This document shows, in pieces, positions 1 through 9,303 of a stretch of DNA of 19,374 nucleotides. The notes under the pieces are model-generated. The model ran no database searches. It had not been told where the DNA came from and saw only the letters and a program-made list of their open reading frames with translations. Source of the stretch: Gryganskiella cystojenkinii (Eukaryota; Mortierellomycota; Mortierellomycetes; Mortierellales; Mortierellaceae); contig JAAAIG010000744.1 in assembly GCA_015852425.1 (NCBI GenBank), positions 1 to 19,374 on the forward strand, written 5' to 3'. Made by a program: the position numbers and the translations under genes. How positions within the stretch are numbered: the stretch's first letter is position 1; the number at the start of each line of letters is the position of its first letter.

Positions 1-61
1 CAAGGCTGCTGGCAATTATTGAGCGAATCTCTTGTAGGTCGAGGGCATGTGAATGGAACAT
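1..61 (-). CDS. 5' end of a possible F-box protein gene (partial, runs off left edge)
   Basis: Reading leftwards, an ATG at 61-59 opens 20 codons with no stop before the window ends: MFHSHALDLQEIRSIIASSL. The core DLQEIRSIIASSL resembles the first helix of fungal F-box domains, which usually read LPxEIxxxIxxxL. F-box proteins dock on Skp1 and bring substrates to SCF ubiquitin ligases, and Mortierella-type genomes contain many that start this way, within 10 residues of the N-terminus. The DNA upstream on the same strand (62 to about 300) is pyrimidine-rich with a TTTAAAA stretch about 15 bp before the ATG, which fits a fungal promoter. Only 20 codons are visible, so the F-box reading is an inference from one helix; a chance ORF cannot be excluded. 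It is divergent from the gene at 790. Confidence 0.42.
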   Translation of the reverse strand, partial: MFHSHALDLQEIRSIIASSL

Positions 62-789
62 CCTGGTTTTAAAGAGCAATCACAAGTTGAATGATGAACG
101 AGGACAGTGATGATGGTGTCACAGAAAAAATGCTAATAACAATGATGAAATGAGGAGAACAGAGGAGGGTTAGGAAGAAGGAACGAAAGGAAGAGGAAGA
201 TTGAAGACGACAGCAATTGTTGTCAAGCAGTCAATGAACTCTGAATATCGTAGAAGTTGTCACGAAGAAGGCTATCACTCTCTGGGGACAACATCTTACC
301 GGGAGCTCAGAAGGGAGTCAACACAATGCTGGAGTATGAGGTTGATATGTTGAGAAGGAGAAAGAGAAGGCGTTGATGATAAAAAGCCGAGCGACGACGA
401 GAAAGGAATAGGAGTGGAGGTTACAACTGGTGGAGTGCAGAAGGCGGTGAGGGTGCAAATCAGTCGGTGATAATGAGAGAAAAAAAGAATGAAAAACTGC
501 ACGCATCGCCCCCAGCTGCACCAGAGGAAACCAATGCTTCTCACGATTGACTTTACGTCACTGCTCTCAAATTTCAAAACTGCTCGCATCGCCCCCCGCC
601 CAGCGACGACTGTTCGATTTACTCAGGAAGTGGTGTATTTTTCTCTAGACCTTGGATTTTGTGCCACCCTCCAAGTTCAACGGCCGCGAAACTGCGAAAT
701 ATGAGGAGCTGTGCTGTGAAAACTCAAGATTCTTCATCTCATTTTCAGCACCATTCATCCCTTATTCATTCACGACAACAAAAAATAAC
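62..789. other. divergent intergenic/promoter region
   Basis: This 728-bp stretch has no convincing gene. The open frames on either strand are short and made of low-complexity Ser/Leu/Phe sequence. It separates two divergent genes and should hold both promoters. The only structure noted is a pair of near-identical segments at about 493-513 and 576-597, listed separately as a repeat. Confidence 0.6.
493..597. repeat. pair of ~21-bp direct repeats
   Basis: The segment at about 493-513 (AAAACTGCACGCATCGCCCC and one more C) recurs at about 576-597 with a single A-to-T change and one extra C. The two copies start 83 bp apart, upstream of the gene at 790. They might be a duplicated regulatory element or a local duplication; the sequence does not decide between these. 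Confidence 0.5.
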
Positions 790-1336
790 ATGCAAAACCA
801 CAAATACCAACCCAGCACCCAAGAAGGAGTCGATGGTCCAGTACCTCTTCAGGAATGGGTTGGGAACTCGGGATATAGGCATCATGGGTACGTTGAGACT
901 CGTGTAGACGAAAGTGGGCAACGTGTCGTGCTCTGGCACGACATCGAGAGCATGTTTGCAAACGTCGTACCCAAATATGCTCAGCGTAGCAAAGACATTC
1001 ATATCGCTTTTCATGTCCACAAGAACTTGACCGAGTAAGTGCGTTTGTTTGGGCCATACATATAATACATAGCTCATGTCCTTTAACAATACAACTCGTT
1101 CTCTACTCGTTTTCCCTGACTGCTGTCTCGCTGTTAGAAAGCAGCCCCGTCGCATCTCATATTATGAAAACGAGGCGATACAGATTGTGGTCAGGTCTCT
1201 AGATACAACTTCGGATAAGGTCCAAGTCGTCCGCTATGAGCTAGATGTGCAATTGATTTTTTTGTTGTTTGTCGCGTTGATTTGTCTTGTCTCTCTGCGC
1301 ATTTCCGGCAAGAAGAGTGCCATCAAATATAGCTAA
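790..1336 (+). CDS. hypothetical 147-aa protein with C-terminal hydrophobic helix (2 exons)
   Basis: I propose join(790..1034,1138..1336). The 103-nt intron starts with a perfect GTAAGT donor and ends CTGTTAG, with a CTGAC branch-like site about 18 nt before the acceptor. The exon phases match (GA|A), giving 147 residues. The ATG at 790 lies right before the conserved-looking part; the in-frame reading upstream of it (from 652) looks like untranslated sequence. The N-terminal ~115 residues are a compact mixed region containing HGYVETRVD, VVLWHDIESMF and PRRISYYENEAIQIVV. This reminds me of short one-domain proteins that are common and functionally unknown in Mortierella and Glomeromycotina, a memory I cannot verify here. 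The last ~30 residues hold LIFLLFVALICLVSL followed by a basic tail, which fits a tail-anchored protein. The T-rich DNA encoding this helix could instead be an unrecognised 3' intron or UTR. Confidence 0.65.
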
Positions 1337-1630
1337 ATCACATACTAGATTATCATTCATTTTCATCTAGTAACAACACGGCGCCTCAAGAATGCATTGA
1401 TTAATAAACCTTGGGTTTGGCCAACGTATGTACCAATTTCTAAGGACTACTCAAACAGAAACATTTTGGACACGCGAACCCTTTTTGCCATCACTTTTCA
1501 ACTACTCGCCTACTCTCACTTCTTCTTTCTCCTATCTCCTATCTCCTCGAAGCTTCCGTCAAGAGAGTCATATCTGTCGCTCAGAGACTTTACTGGTGAG
1601 TTTTTGATATTCCTGTGCCTCGAACAGCAA

Positions 1631-1895
1631 GTACCTTCTGTCGAAAGACGGAGGGATAATTCTATCCAAAGGTGTAGAGCCACTTCTGTTCAAAGGCGTA
1701 GAGACACTTCTGTTGAAAGATGGAAGACACTCTCATCGATGGATGGGAGACACTCTCGTCGAAGGACGGGACAGTCTGATGCGATAGGTAGTCCACCAGG
1801 ATTTTCTGCCCTACGGCGCTGAGACACTTCTGTCGAACGGATGCCACTGTCGTCGAAGGACGGAAACAACTTTGATGCAATAGGCGGCCCACCAC
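1631..1895. repeat. decayed ~24-bp minisatellite with a ~94-bp higher-order duplication
   Basis: About seven or eight degenerate copies of a 22-24-bp unit run through 1631-1865, with a consensus close to ACACTTCTGTYGAAAGRYGG plus 3-4 bases. A larger duplication is superimposed: the segment at 1754-1800 (TCGTCGAAGGACGG, then GATGCGATAGG, then CCACCA) recurs at about 1848-1895 with substitutions, offset by about 94 bp. Part of the array stays open in one plus frame, giving an approximate eight-residue period (SVERRRD-like). It also stays open in one minus frame (QKCLYAFEQKWLYTFG-like). Neither frame has a credible start or exon context, so I treat the array as non-coding. Confidence 0.7.
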
Positions 1896-2099
1896 AGCCA
1901 GAGGTTGTTGAGAAAGACCGTAATTCTGCAATGATTCAACCTCAGTGATTTTTTTGTGTTCCACATGCTTTCCTTACCTTCACAAAAAAGAGTTCCAGAA
2001 AGTCGAGTAGTTCATACTTCTCTTATGTCGGAGCGATGCCGTTGATTCGGTAGGATTCTGAGGAGTAGAGGCAGCGTGGACGCGGTGGTCACTTCCCAT

Positions 2100-2116
2100 G
2101 GTCCTTATTAAGGACC
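2100..2116. repeat. 17-nt palindrome
   Basis: GGTCCTTATTAAGGACC is a perfect inverted repeat with 8-bp arms around a single central T. It could be a dimeric transcription-factor site or a hairpin. No neighbouring gene depends on it in an obvious way. Confidence 0.6.
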
Positions 2117-2985
2117 TATGGCGTACAGCGCGGCGGATGCAAAAGAAAACGAAAAAAGTAAATGGGCATACCAAAAAAAAAATGTGTTTATTCCCGGTCG
2201 GATGTTCAGTCGAATTTTATCCGCCGGCACGTGTGAAACGTGGCGCATATTTGTTGAATCGTTTAACACTTGAACGCGAACGTTTGATATTCCTCTTTGG
2301 GCAGCCTCTGCTGGTGAAGGTTTACGGCTCTCGGCCAATAACACATCCAGACTTCATGTTTCGCCTTTAGACTTCAACATGCTCTTGCGGTTGCCACCGA
2401 ATGAGTACCGGGGTCGAATGGGCGCGAAACTTCTTTTTGTACAGCAGGTGTTTCCAGCAGCAGCAACAGCAGCAAGAAAGTCGAGGATGGAAAATGGAGA
2501 GCAGTGGTGGCAATGGCATTATTTTTGGATCGTACAATTGTGCTCTTTGCTTCTTCATTCGCCCTCTGGCACCTTTTCTGTTTCTTCTTCTCCCCCCTCT
2601 TCCTTTTTTTTTTGACCTCTTCTTTCTCACCTCATCTTTCACTTTTTCCGTCCCCTGTAATCGCTCGCAGGCTACAACTTGATCACAGATTGCGCTCTCT
2701 GTAAGTCCTTTTTATTGGTCGGTCCCAGACAAAAAGTTGCTATCTATCAAAATGTAGCGCAGTGATCATAATATCAAAAAGACTAGTTCATAAGATACCA
2801 GTTCCTAATGAGTTGTTGTTCGTCTTTAATTCTTCATTTTTTTCTCTTCTTGGTAAATGATAAACGAACGTCCTCGCTCATATTTTTACAAACGAGAAGG
2901 CTAACCCTCTCAATCGTCCAACAAATATACCTGCAGAACATTGCTTCTTTTGGCCCTCTCAATCAGCTTTTTTTTAAAAAAAAAA

Positions 2986-3411
2986 ATGGCCTGCACATCC
3001 GGTTGGGGCACCGTCGTGCCCGCAGCATCCCTGACTGGAGACCCCACCACTTGGAGTGTCATCTTGACCGAGAGCACGGTCTGTGTCATGCACACACTCG
3101 GCCCCAGTGGGAGGTGCGAGTTCACACCAGGATACAAGAAGGGATGTTGCTGCGATAAAAGCTTGACCGTGTCCTACGAGATGCCTCTCCTTGGATTCAA
3201 CACTACAGCTGACGTCTACATGACCTGCGACGGTGGCGTCATCCCCGATTTGCAACCACCCGGCGCCTCCTCCTCCTCTCTCGTTGCCTCCCCAACCCCC
3301 TCAACCACCACAGCTGCGGCAGTGTCACCTACGCCCACCAAATCATCTGCCAACAAGAACAAGACTGGAATGGTGTTATTGCTGGTCATGTTCACCACCA
3401 TGATCATGTAA
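2986..3411 (+). CDS. Cys-rich, Ser/Thr-stalked protein with GPI-anchor-like C-terminus (5' end uncertain)
   Basis: From the ATG at 2986 the frame gives 141 residues. Residues 3-92 form a Cys-rich domain with cysteines at 3, 33, 44, 54, 55, 56 and 81, and an NTT glycosylation sequon at 72. Residues 93-122 are a Ser/Thr/Pro/Ala stalk. Residues 123-141 are KNK, a small-residue region and the hydrophobic end MVLLLVMFTTMIM, a typical GPI-attachment signal layout. Such proteins are displayed on the fungal cell surface, but a signal peptide is expected and none follows this ATG. The frame stays open upstream to 2905 and encodes TLLLLALSISFFL just before an A-run and the ATG. An upstream exon is therefore possible; a GTAAGT donor near 2701 and a CTGCAG acceptor at 2936 are candidates. 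AATAAA follows at 3474. The family is not recognised. Confidence 0.7.
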   Translation: MACTSGWGTVVPAASLTGDPTTWSVILTESTVCVMHTLGPSGRCEFTPGYKKGCCCDKSLTVSYEMPLLGFNTTADVYMTCDGGVIPDLQPPGASSSSLVASPTPSTTTAAAVSPTPTKSSANKNKTGMVLLLVMFTTMIM

Positions 3412-3450
3412 AAAAGAAAACCCCTCATCTCTTCAAAGCTTTGACTGCAA

Positions 3451-3469
3451 GTTTTTTCTCGAGAAAAAC
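3451..3469 (+). terminator. 3'-UTR inverted repeat followed by AATAAA
   Basis: GTTTTTTCTCGAGAAAAAC is an inverted repeat with one unpaired T, centred on an XhoI-type CTCGAG. It lies 40 bp after the stop of the Cys-rich gene, with AATAAA at 3474-3479. The AATAAA is a plausible polyadenylation signal; the hairpin may or may not matter. Confidence 0.4.
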
Positions 3470-3659
3470 GAAGAATAAAACAAAAGAGAGAAATCGAAGT
3501 ATTTTTGTTTTTGATTTGCTGTATATTTTTTTTCTTTCAGTATGAAGGAAGGATCGAGAGTTATGGGCTGGTAGACTCTCCTTCGTTGCTGGATAATTCC
3601 CGTCCTTTAGGAAGGTAGGCCATCATTTGAGGCTCCATGGTCATTGGAGGCATGGAACC

Positions 3660-4259
3660 ATGTCAAACCATGGACCCTTCGAAATTGCTTTGCGAAGACT
3701 CCAGTTCTCCCTCCAGAGACTCGCGACCAACTCAAGAAAATCACCGCCTGATTTGCAGGTACATGTCACTAGGCCCCCGTATACGCCATAGCCTTCGACA
3801 ACAGGAGAGTCAGCACTTCGAGCGCATCATTGCGAGCACTGCTGAAAAGTTCAATTGGGATTTTTCTCTCGATGAGAACCCACACGAAGATATACAGGAT
3901 ATTGCCTGCAGAGATTTTGCAATTAAACTCGTGGGCATGGAGATTGCAGAGATCGGATGTAACGCCAACGGTAACATTTACCAAAGCATGGACGACGAGC
4001 CCAGAAGTTCGCCTCTCGAACCTGAGGACTGGGATTCAGTCTCCCAGGTTCTCCACGAAATGTCTGATGGCTTCGATGTCGGTTCGCCTGAGGATATGCA
4101 ATACATGCGAAAGTCATGGAGATGTTTGAGGATGACCCAGCTCCATTGAAAGAGTTCAAAAAGGCAATCAAAATTATGGCCCAAGCAAGCAGAAAGATAC
4201 TACGTGAACGACCAAGTCAGAGGCTTGCTGACCGACCTCCACGACATGATCCTTTGTAA
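3660..4259 (+). pseudogene. small acidic gene with 46-nt intron and one frameshift
   Basis: The best reading is an ATG at 3660 with exon 1 at 3660-3758 (33 codons, starting MSNHGPFEIALRRLQ). An intron at 3759-3804 (GTACAT...ACAACAG, 46 nt) follows, then an exon from 3805. This splice joins in phase (DLQ|ESQHFERII) and gives a more protein-like N-terminus than the unspliced frame, which opens at 3637. The frame runs through acidic sequence to MQYMRK at about 4112. It then stops making sense, while the overlapping frame reads KVMEMFEDDPAPLKEF and continues to TAA at 4257-4259. A missing base (or two extra) near 4107-4112 explains this. No intron fits without deleting coding-like sequence. The product would be about 184 residues, mostly helical and acidic, of unknown family. 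It is either a recently broken gene or a sequencing error. Confidence 0.55.
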
Positions 4260-4786
4260 ACACAAACATCCCACCTATGTCTCACATGATCGTTATATTT
4301 TCTTGTATTCGTTCAAGTGTAAAACGATTCAATAACTATCCTCCACTTTTCACTAGTAAAAGCGGCGGATAAAAGGATCGACTGTAGTCTTCTCGGGAAT
4401 GACGTCCAGTAAAACCGATTATTTGTTGTTCAGGAGATTCGGGACGAAAGAGAAAAGGGGGGGGGACGGAAAAATGGGCACACGCGAAAATGGGCACGAG
4501 TTAAACAAAAAATTCAAAAGAAACCCGACCGTTGGACATCCTTAATTCAGGAACAGGAAGTGGCGAACGGTTGGAACAGTAATTTTTCTTTTCCGCTTTT
4601 TTCTTTCTTTACAGCAAGTGATCGGTCTCTTTCCTATTCATATCGCTGATGTAAATGATTCTGCCGTCCGGTCCAAAAGAACAAAAAGGGGGGAGGGGAG
4701 ACGGGGGACATAGAGAGAACAAGGAATCAGCGGTCTTTCTTCTTCTTCATCGATCATCAAAAGGATAACAAATAACGTCGCAACAG

Positions 4787-5066
4787 GATCAAGATCAAGT
4801 TCTACCCGGGGAGGTTTTGTCATTCTGTCGTCGCCCTCGCCCCAAAAGAAATTGTTTTGAACCAGCCCTCGTGGCACCTTCTGCTTGTTTCCATACGAGA
4901 TTACAGCATGCCAGGATAGCTTCAGCCCTCCCGCTTGTATTTCCCGGAGGCCGGGTATCCGGGATTAGCCCACTTCGAATAGAGAAAGGCACCTAAAAAA
5001 AGGGGAGGAGAGCCAAGAAAGCCACGTTTTGTGCCAAAGTCTTTGATCTTGATCTTGATCTTGATC
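4787..5066. repeat. GATCTT hexamer tract and inverted partner
   Basis: The tract 5045-5066 is 3.7 copies of GATCTT. Its reverse complement, GATCAAGATCAAG, occurs at 4787-4799. The two could pair over 13 nt across a 245-bp loop, but this may be chance between simple repeats. Confidence 0.55.
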
Positions 5067-5607
5067 ACTCGACCAAATCCAATCCGTGGGTCCACAATAT
5101 CTCTGCCCCTTCCCCCTCTCTCCATGTATCTCCTTTTTTAGAGCTGACCAGTTTTCTTCCTTCCTTTTCCTTGTTTGGTACATTCTGCGAGAGAAAGGAA
5201 AGAAGAGGCAAAGTTTGTCATTTGGTAAGAGGGTTTGAATTGATTGAATAACGTTAAATTTGTTAAAATGATCAGCATGTCCAACCTGGTGCCATACTTT
5301 TTACTGCAAGTAATCTTTCCGCGGCCAATTCCCGGATAAAATGATTGAAGAAGAACCGACAGAACAAAGGAGGGGTTTCTCAACTTCAAAAGAAATAAAA
5401 GCAAAGTCAGTAACGAGAGGGTGGGAAACAAAGGTGATGAACACGAGGAAGCGGAAAGGACGGGGATAAGAAAAGAAAGGGAAAAAAGTAGGGGCTACGG
5501 GGGTTTGTCTGGCACAAGGAATGGTTGCGTGTGGACTATTCGCCCAATTGTTTCGAGGTCAGGGAACCAATAATCCAACCCTCTTGTTCTGGGCACGGAC
5601 TCCCAAG

Positions 5608-5617
5608 CATAAAAAGG
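5608..5617 (+). promoter_or_regulatory. TATA-like element upstream of GRR1
   Basis: CATAAAAAGG lies 200 bp before the GRR1 ATG and is followed by a C/T-rich stretch (5640-5790) typical of fungal transcription-start regions. The assignment is by position and composition only. Confidence 0.4.
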
Positions 5618-5808
5618 CCTTTCACACCACTCAACTCCGTCCCTTTCTTCCCTTCTTTTCACCTTTGCCAAACACTCTTTTCTTTCCAAAATATACCCTG
5701 AATACCCATCCTCGTATTCTCATTAACAACTTCCCTACTTCCCTTCTTTTTTCTTCTCCCCTCTCTCTTTATCTTATTCTCTGCACCAGTCTCAGCTTGG
5801 GAAACTGA

Positions 5809-8800
5809 ATGTACATGCACATGGACTTCGATTGGCAAACGACCATGACCTCGTCGTCTTCTTCCTTACCAACAAATAGCGATATTTATAATACCCCTTT
5901 CACCACCACAACCACACCAACAACAACAATAACAACAACCACAACGTCTTCTTCAACCACGTCCTCACCCTTGACCTCATTGCCGACCACACCCTCCGCA
6001 ACTGACCTCATGGACATCATCACTTGTTCCCAAAACAAAGTCGAACCCATGGACCTCGACGACGAATCCTCATATACCCACAAGAACGAGACCTTTACGA
6101 ATGACACTCTTATTTCCTCCTTGGACATTGCCTTGCCTCTGCCTGACCTTGTCCTCTTGGAGCACAAAGACAACACCGTTAATATGCAGTGTCCTCCGTT
6201 GTCAAGTAGCAGCTCCACGACCTCGACTACAACGAGAAGCAACAGCACCCCCTTGCCACAACAGCAACAGGCACGGGAAAACAGCCAACAAGGAGAAAGA
6301 GACAGTGCGCAGGTGCAGGCGTATGGACAAGAAGTCGAAACTGACGTAGCCATGGGCAAGGCGGTTCCTGTTCCCTCAGAGGTCGTCTTGCACATTTTCC
6401 GGTTTCTGAGTGCACCCCAGGACATTCGCACTAGCATCCTTGTCTGTAAACAATGGTGTCTCTGTGGCATAGAGATGCTCTGGTCCAGACCCGCCATGGT
6501 CAACATGTCGGTTGTTGAACGGCTTTGCAAGACTTTGTCCATTGGCACTGTCGAGCAAGTCATTCACATGGACCAGGACCAGGACCAGCAGGAGCAAGAG
6601 GACGAGTCCCAAAAGCAGGAGGGCAAGGACGAGGACTCGAACCAATCGACGCCAACATCGACCACTTCTTCTGAAGCTATGACCTATACGACAACTGTTT
6701 TCCCTTACCAGGACTATGTCCGTCGACTCAACTTTTCGTTCTTGGGCCAAGACTTGACGGATACTTGTCTTGTCCGGTTCTCGACCTGTACTCGGCTTGA
6801 ACGTCTTCTTTTACCAGGATGTATAAACACGACCGAACATGGACTCAAGGAGATTTTGAAGGCGGGTCGAGGTCTTTACTCATTGGATCTTTCCGGGATC
6901 CCAGCCGTCACGGACTCGGTGCTGGAGCATGTGGCGACGTTTTGTCCGAGATTGCATACCCTCTACTTGTCTGGATGCACAGCGCTCACGGACGAATCCC
7001 TAGTCAAGTTGGCTTCGAGTTGTGCCAGTTTGAAGCGGGTAATGTGCATATTACTGAATGATGACTACCCTCCCCTGCCCTATGGCCTCCTCTTGATCGG
7101 ACATTTTTTTTCTATTAAGAGCTACACATTTTGATGGAGAGGAGGGAGGGGTAGGAAACATATTTAGCCCCGATAGAGCATCAGAGCCTCCTTTTCCACT
7201 CCCTATTCCTCATTGCTCTTCTTCCCCTAACGCAACAATAACAGGAGGTCAACCGGGGAGCACTAAGAGGATCTTACACCCAATCGACAATTTGTTTTAC
7301 TGCTCTCCTCAATCCACATAACTCTTATTTTGTCATCATTATTCAAACACAGCATATGACAACCCGAACTAACACGCGCGTTCCAAACCCCTCATAATAA
7401 TAGATCAAGCTGAACCGATGTGCTCTGTTGACGGACGCTTCGATCCTAGCCTTGACTCAAAACTGTCGCCATTTGATGGAGATTGACGTGACGAGTTGTA
7501 ATCTGTTGACGAACAATGCGATCCAGTCTGTCTTTCAGTCGCTGCCCCAGATTCGGGATCTCAACTTGACTTTGGTCAACTTGGTCACAGATCTGGCGTT
7601 CACGGACTCGATCCCTGCACCAACAACCATCTTGGCGCCTGCAACGGCAACAGGAATGCCCGCCATGTCCCTCTCATTTATGACTACGACCCTCGTCCCG
7701 TTTATGCCGAAACGGTTCGAGCAACTCCGTGTCCTGAACTTGACTTCTTGTGTCCTCATCACGGACGATACCCTGGCCAGGATCCTGCCCGCAGCGCCAC
7801 GACTTCGTAACCTGACCCTGACGAAATGTGACCGGATCACAGATGTGAGCGCGCATGCTATCAAGTTGTTGGGCAAACATCTGCATTACTTGCATTTGGG
7901 ACATTGTTCAAAACTGACAGACAAGGCGATCACGACGTTGGCGCAACATTGTACGAGGATCCGGTACCTCGACTTGGCTTGTTGTTCCAAGCTCACGGAC
8001 GCCGCGGTCTTTGCGATGGCTCAGTTGCCGAAATTGCGTCGGATTGGTCTGGTCAAGTGCTCGAACATCACGGACCATGGTATATATGCCATGTTGGTCT
8101 CTCAAGTCGTCCCGCAGTCGCTTGAACGTGTCCATCTCTCGTATTGTGTGCATCTCTCCGACACCGCGGTCTCCACACTGGTCCAACAATGCACAAAATT
8201 GACCCATCTCTCTGTCACGGGTGTTCCTTCGTTCATGTCGCCAAAGTACCAAAAGTTTTGTCGTTTGGCACCCTCGGAATTCACGGCGCATCAACGGGAA
8301 GTCTTTTGTGTCTTTTCAGGAAAGGGCGTGAGGGAGCTGAGACAGTTTATGAAGGAGAACCCGGCGACGTCCTCGACCTTGTCGAATATGCAGCAGTGCT
8401 ATCGATTGATGGGCTCGACCGTCGCATCCATGGTCGCTGGCGGGCAACACTCCTCGACCATTCTGGCCAACCTTGGGTTTGCTCTTCAAGATTCCGAGAC
8501 CGCCAACGACAACAACGCTGAGGTGGGCTTGGGCGATGGAGAACAGCATACAACCGCGATGGAAGCTGTTGGAAATCCAATCACGGGCACCGCCAACTCT
8601 TCGTCCTCGGACCTCACTATCACCATGGATCTGGAACCGAACACGACAGAACAGATGCAGCAGCCTCTCGCAATGCAAAGCGAGCAAGAGAACGGACAAG
8701 GTCAACAAGGCGCTTACGGGTTTATGCTGGGCGACGATCAGCTCTTGCAGCTGCAGCAGCAACAACATCATCACCAACCTCGAGCCCGAATCGCAGGTGC

Positions 8801-9167
8801 AGTAACCTCGATCCATCCAAGTCTTCAACATCTTCAAGGTCTGACGACGGGAGGAGTAGGTTCGTCCTCTTTATCTGCTGCAGGAAGCAGCTCTAGCGGT
8901 AGTGGCCATGCCAGTCCCGCGAACGATGGAGGCGACGAGGATGAACCCGCCGAGGTTGATCTCGAGGGCGATGATGAGGATGTCTTTGGCGAGGAAGAGG
9001 ACGATGAGGAAGCCAGAGATGATGAGATGGATGACGATGTCGAGATTGAAACCTATAGTCGAGGAAGCGGTAGCGCCGGAGCTAACCGGAGAAGCAGTCG
9101 TCGACACCATACTTCGGGACGTCCATCTTCTGGCTCCACTTCGAGAAGTACCCGTCGCAAAATTTGA
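5809..9167 (+). CDS. GRR1: F-box/leucine-rich-repeat SCF ubiquitin ligase adaptor, GRR1-like (2 exons, 997 aa)
   Basis: join(5809..7038,7404..9167); the intron is 365 nt, phase 0, with a GTAATG donor and TAATAG acceptor. The LRR register runs straight across the junction (CASLKR|IKLNRCALLTDASI), so no exon is missing. Residues 1-184 are Ser/Thr/Gln-rich low complexity. Residues ~185-230 are the F-box (VPSEVVLHIFRFL...LVCKQWC...LW), which binds Skp1. A Gln/Asp/Glu-rich linker follows, then cysteine-containing LRRs from ~297 to ~680 with the repeated L..L.L..C..LTD signature. The segment after the repeats (PSEFTAHQREVFCVFSG, then a REL..FM motif) is the hallmark of fungal Grr1/GrrA, known for degrading G1 cyclins and for nutrient-sensing and developmental control. 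One LRR contains an inserted Pro/Ala/Thr loop (7610-7700). The C-terminus is a Gln/Ser region, an Asp/Glu-rich block (~921-960) and a basic Ser/Arg tail. ATGs at 5815 and 5821 are alternative starts. Confidence 0.93.
7039..7403 (+). other. 365-nt intron of GRR1
   Basis: This is the only long intron in the window. Its first ~90 nt stay in frame with exon 1, which would give a truncated protein ending at 7134 if unspliced. I see no gene or structured RNA inside it. Confidence 0.85.
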
Positions 9168-9303
9168 GAACAAATAGATGTCAATGATATCCTTATCCCT
9201 CCTCTAATAGAAAATAATCAAAAAATGTTATTATTTAAAAACATTCCCGAATATTTCACAGTCTTTTTTTTTAATTGATTGCTTTGTTTGAAGAGATCTC
9301 TAT
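9168..9303. other. shared 3' region between two convergent genes
   Basis: Only 136 bp lie between the stop of GRR1 (+) and the stop of the minus-strand F-box/LRR gene. The sequence is A/T-rich (ATAATC, TTATTATTTAAA, T8 run) and can supply poly(A) signals on both strands, with AATAGA and AAAATAAT on plus and AATTAAAAAA on minus. The two 3' UTRs very probably overlap. Confidence 0.6.

Larger units (their letters stand above)
1337..2985. other. long gene-poor region with repeats and possible promoter
   Basis: I find no gene I can support in these 1.65 kb. The open frames are short, start at non-ATG codons or are low complexity, such as Lys/Arg-rich frames opposite a T/C-rich tract at 2570-2650. 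The region contains a minisatellite (1631-1865), a 17-nt palindrome (2100-2116) and a CACGTG E-box-like hexamer near 2228-2233. A GTAAGT donor-like site at about 2701 could mark a 5' exon of the gene that follows. Confidence 0.55.
4260..5808. other. gene-poor region; GRR1 promoter and 5' UTR at its right end
   Basis: No gene is supported here. The frames on both strands are short, often non-ATG, and interrupted. There is a G9-10 run near 4458, a repeated AAAATGGGCAC motif at about 4474-4497, and GATCTT repeats with an inverted partner. From about 5600 the DNA becomes strongly pyrimidine-rich, as is usual in fungal core promoters and leaders. Confidence 0.6.

Noticed and set aside
1397..1822. 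141-codon plus frame over the minisatellite
   Set aside because: It starts at a non-ATG codon, has no supporting intron or promoter, and its repeat residues follow from the DNA repeat, which changes frame after 1-bp indels.
2367..2642. Lys/Arg-rich minus frame
   Set aside because: Its composition is the reverse complement of a T/C-rich tract and it has no recognisable motif.
5900..5960. ACA/ACC triplet tract as a possible expansion repeat
   Set aside because: It encodes the Thr-rich N-terminus of GRR1 with mixed codons, which is common in fungal regulators; there is no long pure repeat.
5886..6563. 225-codon minus frame inside GRR1 exon 1
   Set aside because: It is an antisense shadow of the GRR1 coding sequence, made of Val/Leu runs opposite Thr/Gln codons.
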